Assembly: GCF_947492965.1 (NCBI RefSeq)
Contig: NZ_CANLOZ010000007.1
Coordinates: forward strand, 62,001 to 126,000
Length of the DNA: 64,000 bases
Direction of reading: 5' to 3'
Source: an uncultured Aquimarina sp.
Lineage (GTDB): Bacteria; Bacteroidota; Bacteroidia; Flavobacteriales; Flavobacteriaceae
Position 1 is the stretch's first letter. Each line of letters starts with the position of its first letter. Below are positions 8,472 to 17,750 of the stretch, one piece after another. The translations under genes were made by a program, and so were the position numbers. Under the pieces are notes generated by a model. It had not been told where the DNA came from, did not search any database, and saw only the letters and a list, made by a program, of their open reading frames with translations.

Positions 8472-9143
8472 TTATCCATCATTTTCTTCACATGATTGTT
8501 CAAACGCCTCAATACCAGAAAGTAAATCGGTATTATGTGCTACCTCTAAAAATTCTCCATTACTAAGAAGCAATTGAATAGGATAGTTAATAGATACTAC
8601 GGTATTATCATTCAAACTTCCCATAAATCCAAACACTTCAGCATCATGAAACACTTCTGTCGTCCCTAATATATTACTACCAGAATCAAATGTTGCAAAC
8701 ACAAAAGGATATACAAAATCAACACACTCAATATCCTCATCTTGTATTTCACAAGTATTCGCTAATGCATTTAAATCATTTTTATTTTCTATAGTTTCAA
8801 CTACATGATTAGCTGTTGTAATTTTAATCGGAAATTGGATTTCTATATCATCTGAACTACTAAATTGATTATAATCCTCGATGGAATCGATTATCGTTGG
8901 CTGAGTATTAAGTATTATAGTATAAGGTAGGTTAATACTAAAACAATTTCCTCCATCTACGACGTCATCATATGAACCATCATGTGTAACAATATTTCTC
9001 ATAAGACCTGCAAGTCGAGAATTCTGAGGAATAGTATTATCAATAGTTGGATCTATAATCTCTTGTTCTTCTTCCTGACAGGAAATTAATACTAACCCGC
9101 AACCAAACAAGATTGTCAAAAAACATTTTCTTAAAACACACAT
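8472..9143 (-). CDS. small acidic lipoprotein with four internal repeats, function unknown
   Basis: 223 residues. The lipoprotein signal ends at Cys22 (LISC), followed by an acidic linker. The rest shows four units of about 35-40 residues starting near 67, 100, 140 and 182. Each opens with a beta-strand around a Pro (SINLPYTI, IEIQFPIKI, DFVYPFVF, VSINYPIQ) and ends in a short hydrophobic/acidic helix. Four cysteines (67, 131, 140, 218) lie at unit borders. I cannot assign a family or function. It is divergent from the ECF sigma factor gene, with 94 bases between the start codons, so it is a candidate target of that system. Confidence 0.7.
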   Translation of the reverse strand: MCVLRKCFLTILFGCGLVLISCQEEEQEIIDPTIDNTIPQNSRLAGLMRNIVTHDGSYDDVVDGGNCFSINLPYTIILNTQPTIIDSIEDYNQFSSSDDIEIQFPIKITTANHVVETIENKNDLNALANTCEIQDEDIECVDFVYPFVFATFDSGSNILGTTEVFHDAEVFGFMGSLNDNTVVSINYPIQLLLSNGEFLEVAHNTDLLSGIEAFEQSCEENDG

Positions 9144-9216
9144 ACTCTTTTCTTCTTTACATTTAACTAGTATAACAATTTCAAAGATGAAATTCCCACC
9201 AACTTTATATTTTTTT

Positions 9217-9224
9217 TACATTTG
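9217..9224 (+). promoter_or_regulatory. minus-7 element immediately upstream of ECF sigma gene
   Basis: TACATTTG matches TAnnTTTG, but ends only 13 bases before the ATG, so the transcript would have a leader of only a few bases. No TTTG is found at minus 33; the site may be weak or fortuitous. Confidence 0.35.
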
Positions 9225-9237
9225 AAAAAAAATCAAA

Positions 9238-9753
9238 ATGCCTAAATCCCTATTTAAGGATATTTGTGAGGAACGATTGTTTTCTGAACTTTTCACAAAA
9301 CATTCTAAAAATCTTCATGATTTCATTTATTTCAAATACGGTTCGCAAGTCAATCCAAAAGATCAAGTTCAAGAAGCTTTTATGAAACTTTGGGATAACT
9401 GTGGTAATGTTACTGTAGACAAAGCCAAAAGCTTTTTATTTACTGTAGCTAATAATCTCACATTAAATCAGATAAAACATGACAAAGTAAAATTAAAATA
9501 TAAATTATCTGAAAAAAAAGATCGCACCAATGAAAGTCCTGAATTCATTTTGGAAGAGAAAGAATACCTTTTAAAATATCAAAACGCTCTTTCTAATCTT
9601 ACAGAAGCACAACGTGTTGCTTTTTTAATGAACAGAGTTGAGGGTAAAAAGCATAAAGAAATTGCTGAACTTTTAGGAATATCTAGAAAAGCCGTAGAAA
9701 AAAGAATTTATACTGCACTAGAAAAACTAAGAACAGAAATAGAGGGAATTTAA
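9238..9753 (+). CDS. ECF RNA polymerase sigma factor
   Basis: 171 residues, normal for an extracytoplasmic-function sigma-70 factor. Region 2 lies at about 13-80 (core-binding and minus-10 melting, with DQVQEAFMKLWDN and AKSFLFTVANNLTLNQIKH). Region 4 at about 112-166 carries the helix-turn-helix HKEIAELLGISRKAVEKRIYTAL. There is no region 1.1 or 3. In Bacteroidota these factors are held inactive by a FecR-type anti-sigma encoded next door, and that is the arrangement here: FecR and a TonB receptor follow. A hairpin (9769-9788) lies between this gene and the FecR gene. Confidence 0.95.
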   Translation: MPKSLFKDICEERLFSELFTKHSKNLHDFIYFKYGSQVNPKDQVQEAFMKLWDNCGNVTVDKAKSFLFTVANNLTLNQIKHDKVKLKYKLSEKKDRTNESPEFILEEKEYLLKYQNALSNLTEAQRVAFLMNRVEGKKHKEIAELLGISRKAVEKRIYTALEKLRTEIEGI

Positions 9754-9768
9754 AAAAATTAAAAAGCA

Positions 9769-9788
9769 GGTAGGAATTTAGACCTACC
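9769..9788 (+). other. hairpin between sigma and anti-sigma genes
   Basis: GGTAGG (9769-9774) pairs with CCTACC (9783-9788) across an 8-base loop. There is no T-tract, so it is not a standard terminator. It could modulate the ratio of the two products or stabilise a processed end. Confidence 0.4.
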
Positions 9789-9815
9789 AATTGTTATATA
9801 ATTAAGAATCTTGTT

Positions 9816-10721
9816 ATGAAAAAGGAAGATCTTATACAAAAGTGGTTGGACAACGAACAACTCACTAAGCAGGAATCAGAGGCGTTCAAAAAATTGGACG
9901 TCTATGATTCTTATGTAAAAATATCAGAGACCGCTAAAAAATTTAGTGCTCCAGAATTTGATGTGTCAGAGAATATGCAGAAAATGAATCAGCAATTAAA
10001 ATCTAGAAATACAAATTCACCAAGTAAGAATTATTTGAAAGTAGTATTACGTATTGCAGCTGCTTTTGTAATTGGAGTTGGATTATATTTTGCTTTCTCA
10101 AATGATTATAACACTAAAGTAGAAACATTAGCAAGCCAAAAAACCAAAATTAACTTACCCGACGAGTCAACCGTTAGATTAAATTCCACTTCTTTAGTAA
10201 CATATGATGAAAAGAATTGGAATACTAAGCGAAAAATACATTTATCTGGCGAAGCTTATTTTAATGTTGCTCAAGGAAAAAAGTTTGACGTTGAAACTTC
10301 ATTAGGAACAATTAGTGTCATAGGTACTCGGTTTAATGTAAAACAAAGAGAAAACTTACTAGAAGTAACCTGTTATGAAGGGGTTGTAAGTGTTACAATT
10401 AACAAAGAAACAAAGTATCTTAGAGAAAGAGATGCTGTTGTATATGACTCAAAAGGTATCAAACAATTAAAGGTTAATGATAAGGAACCAAAATGGTACT
10501 ACAACAAAAGTTATTTTTTCAAAACTCCTTATTCCAGAGTTTTAAAAGAGTTAGAATGGCAATATGGGGTTGAAATTAAAACAAAAAATATCGATCCAAG
10601 TATAATATTTACAGGTAATTTTGTACATTCAGATATTGAATTAGCATTGAAATCAATTACGATTCCTATGCGTTTGAAATATGTGATTAATAACAAAACT
10701 GTAACTTTATTCAAAGAGTGA
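9816..10721 (+). CDS. FecR-family anti-sigma factor
   Basis: 301 residues. A cytoplasmic N-terminal anti-sigma segment (1-65) precedes one membrane-spanning helix (about 70-88, VVLRIAAAFVIGVGLYFAF). A periplasmic FecR domain (about 100-200, with LPDESTVRLNSTS, GEAYFNV, VIGTRFNV) and a C-terminal DUF4974 domain (about 225-300, YSRVLKELEWQYGVEI) follow. It relays the state of the outer-membrane receptor to the ECF sigma factor. Its TGA stop overlaps the GTG start of the receptor gene (GTGA, 10718-10721), implying translational coupling. Confidence 0.95.
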   Translation: MKKEDLIQKWLDNEQLTKQESEAFKKLDVYDSYVKISETAKKFSAPEFDVSENMQKMNQQLKSRNTNSPSKNYLKVVLRIAAAFVIGVGLYFAFSNDYNTKVETLASQKTKINLPDESTVRLNSTSLVTYDEKNWNTKRKIHLSGEAYFNVAQGKKFDVETSLGTISVIGTRFNVKQRENLLEVTCYEGVVSVTINKETKYLRERDAVVYDSKGIKQLKVNDKEPKWYYNKSYFFKTPYSRVLKELEWQYGVEIKTKNIDPSIIFTGNFVHSDIELALKSITIPMRLKYVINNKTVTLFKE

Positions 10722-13213
10722 TTCGACCCAAAATCCTCGTTTCTACTATTCTATTTTTTTTTATTCTTTTTACTAGTTATTGTCAAACTGAAAAAGAACT
10801 ATATCCTCTTGTCTCTATTTTAAGAGACGTACAACAACAATTCGGATATGATTTCTCATATGTAAATGAGGAATTAGAGTATATATCTATTAACAAACCT
10901 CCGGAAACTTTATCTTTAGATGATGCGCTGGTCTATTTAAGAGAAAACACACCATTTGAGTATGTTATACTACCTGACAATACGATAACGATTCAATTCA
11001 TTCCTCAAAAGATATGTGGAATTTTATATGATATTGATCAAAAAGTTATAGCCAACGCTTCTGTTGTAAGTTCGGCAGATTCGGTAATCAGCAATTCTAC
11101 TGGAAACTTTTCGCTTCAAATAGATTCTCCAAATGAAAAAATAACTATTAGTTTTTTAGGATATACACCTCTAACAATTTCGGCTTTTGATTTTATTAAA
11201 CAACCTTGTAAAAAAATCCTTCTAACACCAAAATTTGAATATATCAATGAAATTGTGATTAACGATTATTTAATCAAGGGGATTGATAAACAATTAGACG
11301 GTTCAATACAGATCGATTATAATGATTTTGGAATTCTTCCTGGTCTTGTGGAACCTGATTTATTACAAACTATTCAGGCACTTCCAGGTGTCTTAAGTGT
11401 AAATGAAACTGTTTCTGATATTAATGTAAGAGGAGGAACAAATGACCAAAACCTTATTCTTTGGGATGGAATTAAAATGTATCAATCCAGTCATTTTTTC
11501 GGTCTCATATCTGCTTTTAATCCTTTTCTTACAAAGAATGTTCAAGTTTTTAAAAATGGTTCAAGTGCTGCATATGGTGATGGAGTATCTAGTGTGATTG
11601 CTATGAACACTTCTGATAAAGTTCATAAAGAATTAGATGCAAGTATCGGGCTAAACCTAATTAGTGCCGACACTTACATTGATACGCCTATTGGCAAAAA
11701 ATCCTCGGTTCAATTTGCCATTCGACATTCTATTAATGACGTTATAGAAACACCTACTTATAATCAATATTTTGATAAAGCTTTTCAAAATTCTGAAGTG
11801 ATTAGTAATGGTAATTCTGGACAAAGGTTTTCTTTTTATGATATAAGTCTTAGGTGGTTGTATCAATTATCCGATAAAGACCTAATAAAGATTAATGGAC
11901 TCATTATGAGAAACAATTTAGTTTTCCAAGAAAACTCTTTTGATAACCAAATAGATATTTCTCGGGAAAGCAGTGCCCAACAAAATAATTTGGTCGGTGG
12001 TCTTTTATATCAAAGAAAATGGAGCGACGTATTCAAAACAGAACTACTTCTCTATGGAACAAATTATCGATTAGAAACCATAAACTCAGATATCCAAAAT
12101 AATCAACGCCTACTTCAGGAAAATGACGTATTGGAAAACGGTTTAAAACTGAATACTGAATTTAAGATAAACACCAATCTCAATTTTAAAAATGGATATC
12201 AATTTAATGAAACAGGTATTACCTATCTGCAAGACCTTAATAACCCTACATTTAGGAATCTGACAAAAGAAGTAATACGAACTCATAGTATCTTTTCAGA
12301 ACTTGCATACCATTCTAAAGATGGATCTTTATATGGTAATTTAGGAGCTCGTCTTAATTATTTGGAAAAATTTGATACATATATTCTAGAACCAAGAATA
12401 AATTTTTATAAGAGATTTTCTAATCATTTTACGCTAGAGGTCTTGGGCGAAATCAAAAGTCAATCGACCTCCCAAATCATTGACCTTCAAAATGACTTTT
12501 TGGGTATTGAAAACAGGAGATGGGTACTATCCAATGACAATAACATTCCTGTTTTAAAAAGCAACCAGATTTCAGTTGGGCTTAGTTATAATCATAATAA
12601 CTGGCTAATATCTACAGATATATATCGCAAAGAAGTATCTGGTATCATTACCAGAAGCCAAGGGTTTCAGAATCAATTCGAATTTTCTGATGATCATGGT
12701 TCTTATGAGGTTTTGGGAGTAGATTTTTTGATTAATAAAAGGTTTAAAAATTTTAGTACCTGGCTTAGTTATTCTTATGCGGACAACACTTATTCTTTTA
12801 ATAATCTTGTCCCATCTAATTTTGCTAATAATATAGATATAAGACACAACATTAACTTTGCCGCTGCTTATAATAGAAATAATCTCAAAATATCTGCAGG
12901 TATCAACTGGCACAGTGGAAAACCTAATACACTACCTGATTTCACAAACAATGATATGGGAGATACTATTACGTATGAAGCTCCAAATAGCTCAAGACTG
13001 AATAACTACATAAGAGTTGATTTATCTGCTACGTATAAGTTTAAAATTAACAATTACTTAAGTGGATTAACAGGAGTTTCTGTATGGAATGTTTTGGACC
13101 AAGAAAATACGTTTAATCAATACTATACGCTAAACGATACAAATCAGATTGAAGAAATACAGGAATTTGGACTCGGAACAACTCCAAATGCTTTTTTTCG
13201 TCTTAGTTTTTAA
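10718..13213 (+). CDS. TonB-dependent outer-membrane receptor with signalling (STN) domain
   Basis: 831 residues, GTG start overlapping the FecR stop. A signal peptide (1-22) is followed by an STN/secretin-like signalling domain (about 30-90), a carboxypeptidase-regulatory-like beta sandwich (about 95-170) and the plug (about 195-300, with the TonB receptor hallmark INVRGGTNDQNLILWDGI). A 22-strand barrel ends in the C-terminal aromatic FFRLSF. With the two preceding genes it forms a complete trans-envelope signalling relay: ligand binding at the receptor, TonB-energised contact with FecR, and release of the sigma factor. The substrate is not evident. The stop codon overlaps that of the convergent GNAT gene by four bases. 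Confidence 0.93.
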   Translation: MIRPKILVSTILFFFILFTSYCQTEKELYPLVSILRDVQQQFGYDFSYVNEELEYISINKPPETLSLDDALVYLRENTPFEYVILPDNTITIQFIPQKICGILYDIDQKVIANASVVSSADSVISNSTGNFSLQIDSPNEKITISFLGYTPLTISAFDFIKQPCKKILLTPKFEYINEIVINDYLIKGIDKQLDGSIQIDYNDFGILPGLVEPDLLQTIQALPGVLSVNETVSDINVRGGTNDQNLILWDGIKMYQSSHFFGLISAFNPFLTKNVQVFKNGSSAAYGDGVSSVIAMNTSDKVHKELDASIGLNLISADTYIDTPIGKKSSVQFAIRHSINDVIETPTYNQYFDKAFQNSEVISNGNSGQRFSFYDISLRWLYQLSDKDLIKINGLIMRNNLVFQENSFDNQIDISRESSAQQNNLVGGLLYQRKWSDVFKTELLLYGTNYRLETINSDIQNNQRLLQENDVLENGLKLNTEFKINTNLNFKNGYQFNETGITYLQDLNNPTFRNLTKEVIRTHSIFSELAYHSKDGSLYGNLGARLNYLEKFDTYILEPRINFYKRFSNHFTLEVLGEIKSQSTSQIIDLQNDFLGIENRRWVLSNDNNIPVLKSNQISVGLSYNHNNWLISTDIYRKEVSGIITRSQGFQNQFEFSDDHGSYEVLGVDFLINKRFKNFSTWLSYSYADNTYSFNNLVPSNFANNIDIRHNINFAAAYNRNNLKISAGINWHSGKPNTLPDFTNNDMGDTITYEAPNSSRLNNYIRVDLSATYKFKINNYLSGLTGVSVWNVLDQENTFNQYYTLNDTNQIEEIQEFGLGTTPNAFFRLSF

Positions 13214-13677
13214 AGGTGTTTTATTCCACTATAGCTCACTACATCATCACCTCCAGCAACTTTCTCAATGTTCTTAACAACTCTAAAACCATTTTTTTCG
13301 AAAAAAGCTTTTGTATTGAGATTTATTTGCGTCGAAAGCATTTCTACACCAGCATCTTTTGCAACTTCTTCTAATTTTTGATATAGTTTTTTTGCAATCC
13401 CTCTTCCCTGATAGTTTTGATGAACAAAAATATATTCAATATCACCATTTTTGTTAAGAGTAAATGATCCTATTATTTCTCCATTAAGCTTGGCATTATA
13501 AATAAAATCATCTTTAAATTTTTGAATCCAATGGTTTTTATCCAATGCAAGACGGGAATATATTTTCACTTCGGCTTTAGTGAAAATTTTCGAACCATAC
13601 ATCGTTACTGTTTGATAAAACAGTCGCTGCATTAATGGTAAATCAGTATCGGTAGCTCTTGATATTAGGTAATTCAT
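13210..13677 (-). CDS. GNAT-family N-acetyltransferase
   Basis: 155 residues with the GNAT fold. The beta4 strand and acetyl-CoA pyrophosphate loop IEYIFVHQNYQGRGIAKKLY fits the Q/RxxGxG/A motif, and the C-terminal AFFEKNGFRVVK is typical. It transfers acetyl from acetyl-CoA to an amine; the substrate cannot be read from sequence. It ends tail-to-tail with the TonB receptor gene, the stop codons overlapping by four bases, so no terminator separates them. Confidence 0.88.
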   Translation of the reverse strand: MNYLISRATDTDLPLMQRLFYQTVTMYGSKIFTKAEVKIYSRLALDKNHWIQKFKDDFIYNAKLNGEIIGSFTLNKNGDIEYIFVHQNYQGRGIAKKLYQKLEEVAKDAGVEMLSTQINLNTKAFFEKNGFRVVKNIEKVAGGDDVVSYSGIKHL

Positions 13678-13826
13678 GAAATAAACAGAAGTGTTCTTCT
13701 AATCTTTTGGGGTAAAACGTCAGTCTCCATAAAAATAAGAAAAATGACTTAGGAATAAAATTTTTTGTTAAAAAAAATATAAAGTCCCCAAAAATATTGT
13801 AATTTTTAAGTGCCTTAAATCTTATT

Positions 13827-15815
13827 ATGAAACCTACTACTTACTATCTAGCGTTTGTAGCGCTATTTCTGTATGCACATACCTATAGTCAACATCAAAA
13901 GTTGGATAGTATTGTGAATGCAACAAATTCTATCGCCGATTCCTCGAATATTGACCTAGCTGCTGATCTCATATATGATTTAAGCCTAAAAGAAAAGTTT
14001 GAAGAAGGTCTAAGATATTCCGACACTATCATACGAATCTCTCAACAAATAAAATATGATAAAGGGGTTGGAAAGCTATATAATGAAAAAGCAAATATTT
14101 ATAACCAAACCGATCAACTTTTTGAGGCTTTGCGTTGTTATGATCAGGCCTTCTTATATTACGGAAGGGTAAATCATACTAGAGGATTAGCTATTACCCA
14201 AAATAACAAAGCCGTTATCGAACAAAGGCTTGGAAACGCAGAAAAAAGCTTGATTCATCTCCTAGAAGCTTATTCCTATTATGAGAAACTAAAAGATAGC
14301 CTAAAATTAGCTACCACTATCAACAACATCGGTAATGTATATGCCCATTTAAAGAACTTTGAGCCCGCTAAAAAATATTATAGACAATCATTGGAATTAA
14401 AAAAGAAAACAGGTTCCAATACCGTAGGCTCTACGCTTCACAACATAGCCATTATTTACATTAAAGAAAACAAATTAGATAGTGCTTTGTATTTTTCTAA
14501 TGAATCCTTGGAGATGAATAAAAAGGAGAACTATAGCTACGGAATAGCTGAAAGTTATAGTGCATTAGGAAGAATATCATTTATCAAAAAAGACTATCAG
14601 AAAGCCAAAAAATATTATGAATCTGCTCTTTTTATTGGTGGTAAAGTTGCCTACAAAGAAAGGCTGATTAGAACGAAATTGTCCTTAGCCGAAATCGCTA
14701 TTACTACAGAAAAGTTTGAAGAAGCAGAAAATTATATTTCTTCTGCCAAAGAAGAATCAGAAAAAATGAATTCTACTCCACTCCTTCTCAACTCTTATGA
14801 CCTATATGCTGTTCTAGATTCTGCAAGAGGCGACTTTTTAAATGCATACAAATGGCAAAAACAGTACAAGGATTTGTATCAAAAACACACATTAAAAGAA
14901 ACGACACAACAAATAGATATTGTAAAGAGTAGATTAGAAAATGAGAAAAAACAACAAGCTTCTCTAGATAAACAAAAAAGAGAAAAACAAGAAGCTAAAG
15001 AAGAACTATTTAAACAAAAAATCTACACATACCTAGCCATAGCTGCGTTTATAGTTGCTTTTATTTTCATCATAGGAATTATCAAGGCGCGTATCCAAAG
15101 AGCAAAATACATAAAAGAACTAAACCAATCGAACCAGGTAAAAAACAAGTTATTCTCTATAGTCTCTCATGATTTAAAAAATGAAATTCATGGTTTAGAC
15201 AAAACTCTTAATTTATTAAAAGATGATGTTATTTCCGAAACCGAATTTAAAGAAATCATTCCTATCTTAGCTCATAGCACACATCAGACTTCAATACTAT
15301 TAAACAACCTTTTAAATTGGTCGAAATCTCAAATGAAAGAGCTCAAAGCTACTCCAAAGGACTTTGACTTTACTGAAGTTATCAATGAAAAAATTGTCTT
15401 CTTTACTTCTCGTGCTTCTGAAAAAGGAGTAAAACTGATTAATAATATTACTGATTTCACCAAAGTATTTGCAGATAAAGATATGTGCACGATTGTAGCG
15501 CAAAATATCATCGCTAATGCGGTTAAGTTTTGCAAAGCTGGTGATTCTCTCACTATAAATAAAAAAGAGCAAAAGGACTCAGTAAGCATCTATTTCAAAG
15601 ATACTGGTGTTGGAATACCAAAAGAAAACATCACAAAACTGTTTTCTGATATTACCTTAACGACCAAAGGAACAGATAATGAATCAGGAACAGGGTTAGG
15701 ATTAAAAATATGTAATGAATTAATATTACTTAATCAAGGAACGTTAGAGGTAGAAAGTAAGCTTGGGCAAGGAAGTACATTTTGTATTAGATTACCCAAG
15801 CACCATACATCATAG
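13827..15815 (+). CDS. TPR-repeat sensor histidine kinase
   Basis: 662 residues. A signal peptide (1-21) leads into at least six tetratricopeptide repeats in the periplasm (about 30-350). A short coiled coil (about 360-395) and one membrane helix (about 400-420, YLAIAAFIVAFIFIIGII) follow. In the cytoplasm there is a HisKA domain with phospho-acceptor His448 (SIVSHDLKNEI), then a HATPase with NIIANAVKF, DTGVGIP and GTGLGLKICNEL. This is a common Bacteroidota kinase layout. No response regulator or receiver domain is adjacent or fused, so its partner is encoded elsewhere. The signal sensed is unknown. Confidence 0.93.
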   Translation: MKPTTYYLAFVALFLYAHTYSQHQKLDSIVNATNSIADSSNIDLAADLIYDLSLKEKFEEGLRYSDTIIRISQQIKYDKGVGKLYNEKANIYNQTDQLFEALRCYDQAFLYYGRVNHTRGLAITQNNKAVIEQRLGNAEKSLIHLLEAYSYYEKLKDSLKLATTINNIGNVYAHLKNFEPAKKYYRQSLELKKKTGSNTVGSTLHNIAIIYIKENKLDSALYFSNESLEMNKKENYSYGIAESYSALGRISFIKKDYQKAKKYYESALFIGGKVAYKERLIRTKLSLAEIAITTEKFEEAENYISSAKEESEKMNSTPLLLNSYDLYAVLDSARGDFLNAYKWQKQYKDLYQKHTLKETTQQIDIVKSRLENEKKQQASLDKQKREKQEAKEELFKQKIYTYLAIAAFIVAFIFIIGIIKARIQRAKYIKELNQSNQVKNKLFSIVSHDLKNEIHGLDKTLNLLKDDVISETEFKEIIPILAHSTHQTSILLNNLLNWSKSQMKELKATPKDFDFTEVINEKIVFFTSRASEKGVKLINNITDFTKVFADKDMCTIVAQNIIANAVKFCKAGDSLTINKKEQKDSVSIYFKDTGVGIPKENITKLFSDITLTTKGTDNESGTGLGLKICNELILLNQGTLEVESKLGQGSTFCIRLPKHHTS

Positions 15816-15823
15816 AATTCTGT

Positions 15824-17602
15824 TTACATGCGTTCCGGTACATTTATCCCTAACAATCCAAAAGCAGATTTAATGGTTTCTCCTACTGCTCCAGAAAGTT
15901 GTACTCTAAATATCTTTTCTTCTTCTGAATCAGCTCCAAAAATAGATACATTTTGAAAGAAGGAGTTGTACGCCTTTACCAAATCATAAGTATAATTTGC
16001 TATCACCGCTGGACTAAGATCCTTAGCCGCATTCTGAATAATTTCGGGATATACCTCTAATAATTTAACAAGTTCTTTCTCTCTGATTGTTAGAGCTATA
16101 TCACTAACTTCCTCTTTCCAATTAAAATCTGCTTTACGAAGAATCGCCTGAATCCTAGCATAGGTATATTGTATAAAAGGCCCTGTATTTCCTTGAAAAT
16201 CTACCGACTCTGCTGGATCAAAAAGAATTCTTTTTTTAGGATCTACTTTTAAGATAAAATATTTTAATGCTCCTAAACCAATAGTTTTATAAACATTATT
16301 TTTTTCTTCTTCGCTATACCCATCTAATTTCCCTAATTCCTTAGAAATTTCACCTGCTGTTTCAGTCATTTCTACTATTAGATCATCCGCATCTACCACG
16401 GTACCTTCTCTACTTTTCATCTTACCGCTTGGTAAATCTACCATTCCGTAACTTAAATGATGTAAATTATCGGACCAATCATATCCTAATTTCTTAAGAA
16501 TCAAAAAGAGAACTTTGAAATGATAATCTTGCTCATTTCCAACCGTGTAGATCATTCCTCCAATATCTGGATTATCCTTTACTCGCTGAATTGCCGTACC
16601 TATGTCCTGAGTCATATAAACGGCCGTACCATCACTTCTTAATACTAGTTTTTCATCAAGACCTTCATCGGTAAGATCACACCAAACAGAACCATCGTCT
16701 TTTTGAAAGAACACTCCTTTCGCAAGACCTTCTTCAATATTATCTTTACCTAGTAAATAGGTATTACTTTCATAATAATAACTATCAAAATCAACACCTA
16801 AAGCTTTATACGTTTGTTCGAAGCCATCATATACCCAATTATTCATGGTATTCCAAAGATCTACGACCTCTGTATCTCCAGCTTCCCACTTACGTAGCAT
16901 TTCTTGGGCTTCAATTAATATTGGTGCTGCTTTTTTAGCTTCTTCTTCTGATTTTCCTTCATCTACTAGTGTAGCAATCTGATTTTTATATTCTTTATCA
17001 AATTTCACGTAATAATTCCCTACTAATTTATCACCTTTTAAACCAGTAGATTGTGGAGTCTCTCCATTACCAAATTTTTGCCATGCTACCATACTTTTAC
17101 AAATATGAATTCCACGGTCGTTGATAATTTGTGTTTTATATACCTTTTTACCGCTAGCTTTTATAATTTCGGCTACTGCATATCCCAATAAGTTATTTCT
17201 GATATGTCCCAAATGCAAAGGTTTATTAGTATTTGGAGAAGAATATTCTACCATTACAGCTTTATCTCCTTCTTTTGGATTTAGGAAACCATAATTTTCT
17301 TTGTCTTTAACATCCTTAAAGAATTTTAGGTAATATGAATCTGCAATTACCAGATTCAAAAATCCTTTTACCACATTAAAAGAAGTAATATCTTCAACAT
17401 TTTCGACAAGATATGCACCTATGGCCTCCCCTATTTGAACTGGGGTACCCTTTACCACACGAAGCATAGGAAAAACTACTACGGTTATATCTCCTTCAAA
17501 CTCTTTCCTAGTTCCTTGCAATTCTACAGATTCTAAATCTGCGTTGTACAGTTTTTTTATGGCGGCTTTTACCTGTTCTGAAATGATTTGCTGTAATGTC
17601 AT
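15824..17602 (-). CDS. argS: arginyl-tRNA synthetase
   Basis: 592 residues from the ATG at 17602. It is a class I synthetase charging tRNA-Arg. The HIGH-type motif lies in PNTNKPLHLGHIRNN, the KMSKS-type loop in SGKMKSREGT, and the C-terminal DALR anticodon-binding domain includes FIQYTYARIQAI. I chose ATG 17602 over an in-frame TTG eight codons upstream because MTLQQIISEQVK is a typical N-terminus and because a TATCTTTG promoter element at 17637-17644 would start transcription close to that TTG. It is transcribed alone, convergent with the kinase gene only 8 bases away. Confidence 0.97.
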   Translation of the reverse strand: MTLQQIISEQVKAAIKKLYNADLESVELQGTRKEFEGDITVVVFPMLRVVKGTPVQIGEAIGAYLVENVEDITSFNVVKGFLNLVIADSYYLKFFKDVKDKENYGFLNPKEGDKAVMVEYSSPNTNKPLHLGHIRNNLLGYAVAEIIKASGKKVYKTQIINDRGIHICKSMVAWQKFGNGETPQSTGLKGDKLVGNYYVKFDKEYKNQIATLVDEGKSEEEAKKAAPILIEAQEMLRKWEAGDTEVVDLWNTMNNWVYDGFEQTYKALGVDFDSYYYESNTYLLGKDNIEEGLAKGVFFQKDDGSVWCDLTDEGLDEKLVLRSDGTAVYMTQDIGTAIQRVKDNPDIGGMIYTVGNEQDYHFKVLFLILKKLGYDWSDNLHHLSYGMVDLPSGKMKSREGTVVDADDLIVEMTETAGEISKELGKLDGYSEEEKNNVYKTIGLGALKYFILKVDPKKRILFDPAESVDFQGNTGPFIQYTYARIQAILRKADFNWKEEVSDIALTIREKELVKLLEVYPEIIQNAAKDLSPAVIANYTYDLVKAYNSFFQNVSIFGADSEEEKIFRVQLSGAVGETIKSAFGLLGINVPERM

Positions 17603-17636
17603 TTTATTAATTGTATTTGATCTCAAAATCAGGCTG

Positions 17637-17644
17637 CAAAGATA
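17637..17644 (-). promoter_or_regulatory. minus-7 promoter element for argS
   Basis: The minus strand reads TATCTTTG, a full match to TAnnTTTG, 34 bases before the argS ATG. The minus-33 position has no clear TTTG. Confidence 0.55.
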
Positions 17645-17750
17645 AAAGAAATATCAGGTTCTACCAGTTCTATCGATATCAATTCGTATCTTGTAATAAA
17701 AGAAAAAATACATTTTTAGTAATGCGCTAAGCAATTCCAAATCAAAAAAA

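Noticed and set aside
17602..17626. Extended argS start at a TTG
   Set aside because: The eight added codons do not look like an ArgRS N-terminus, the TTG lies about where transcription from the TATCTTTG element would begin, and an ATG with the normal N-terminus follows.
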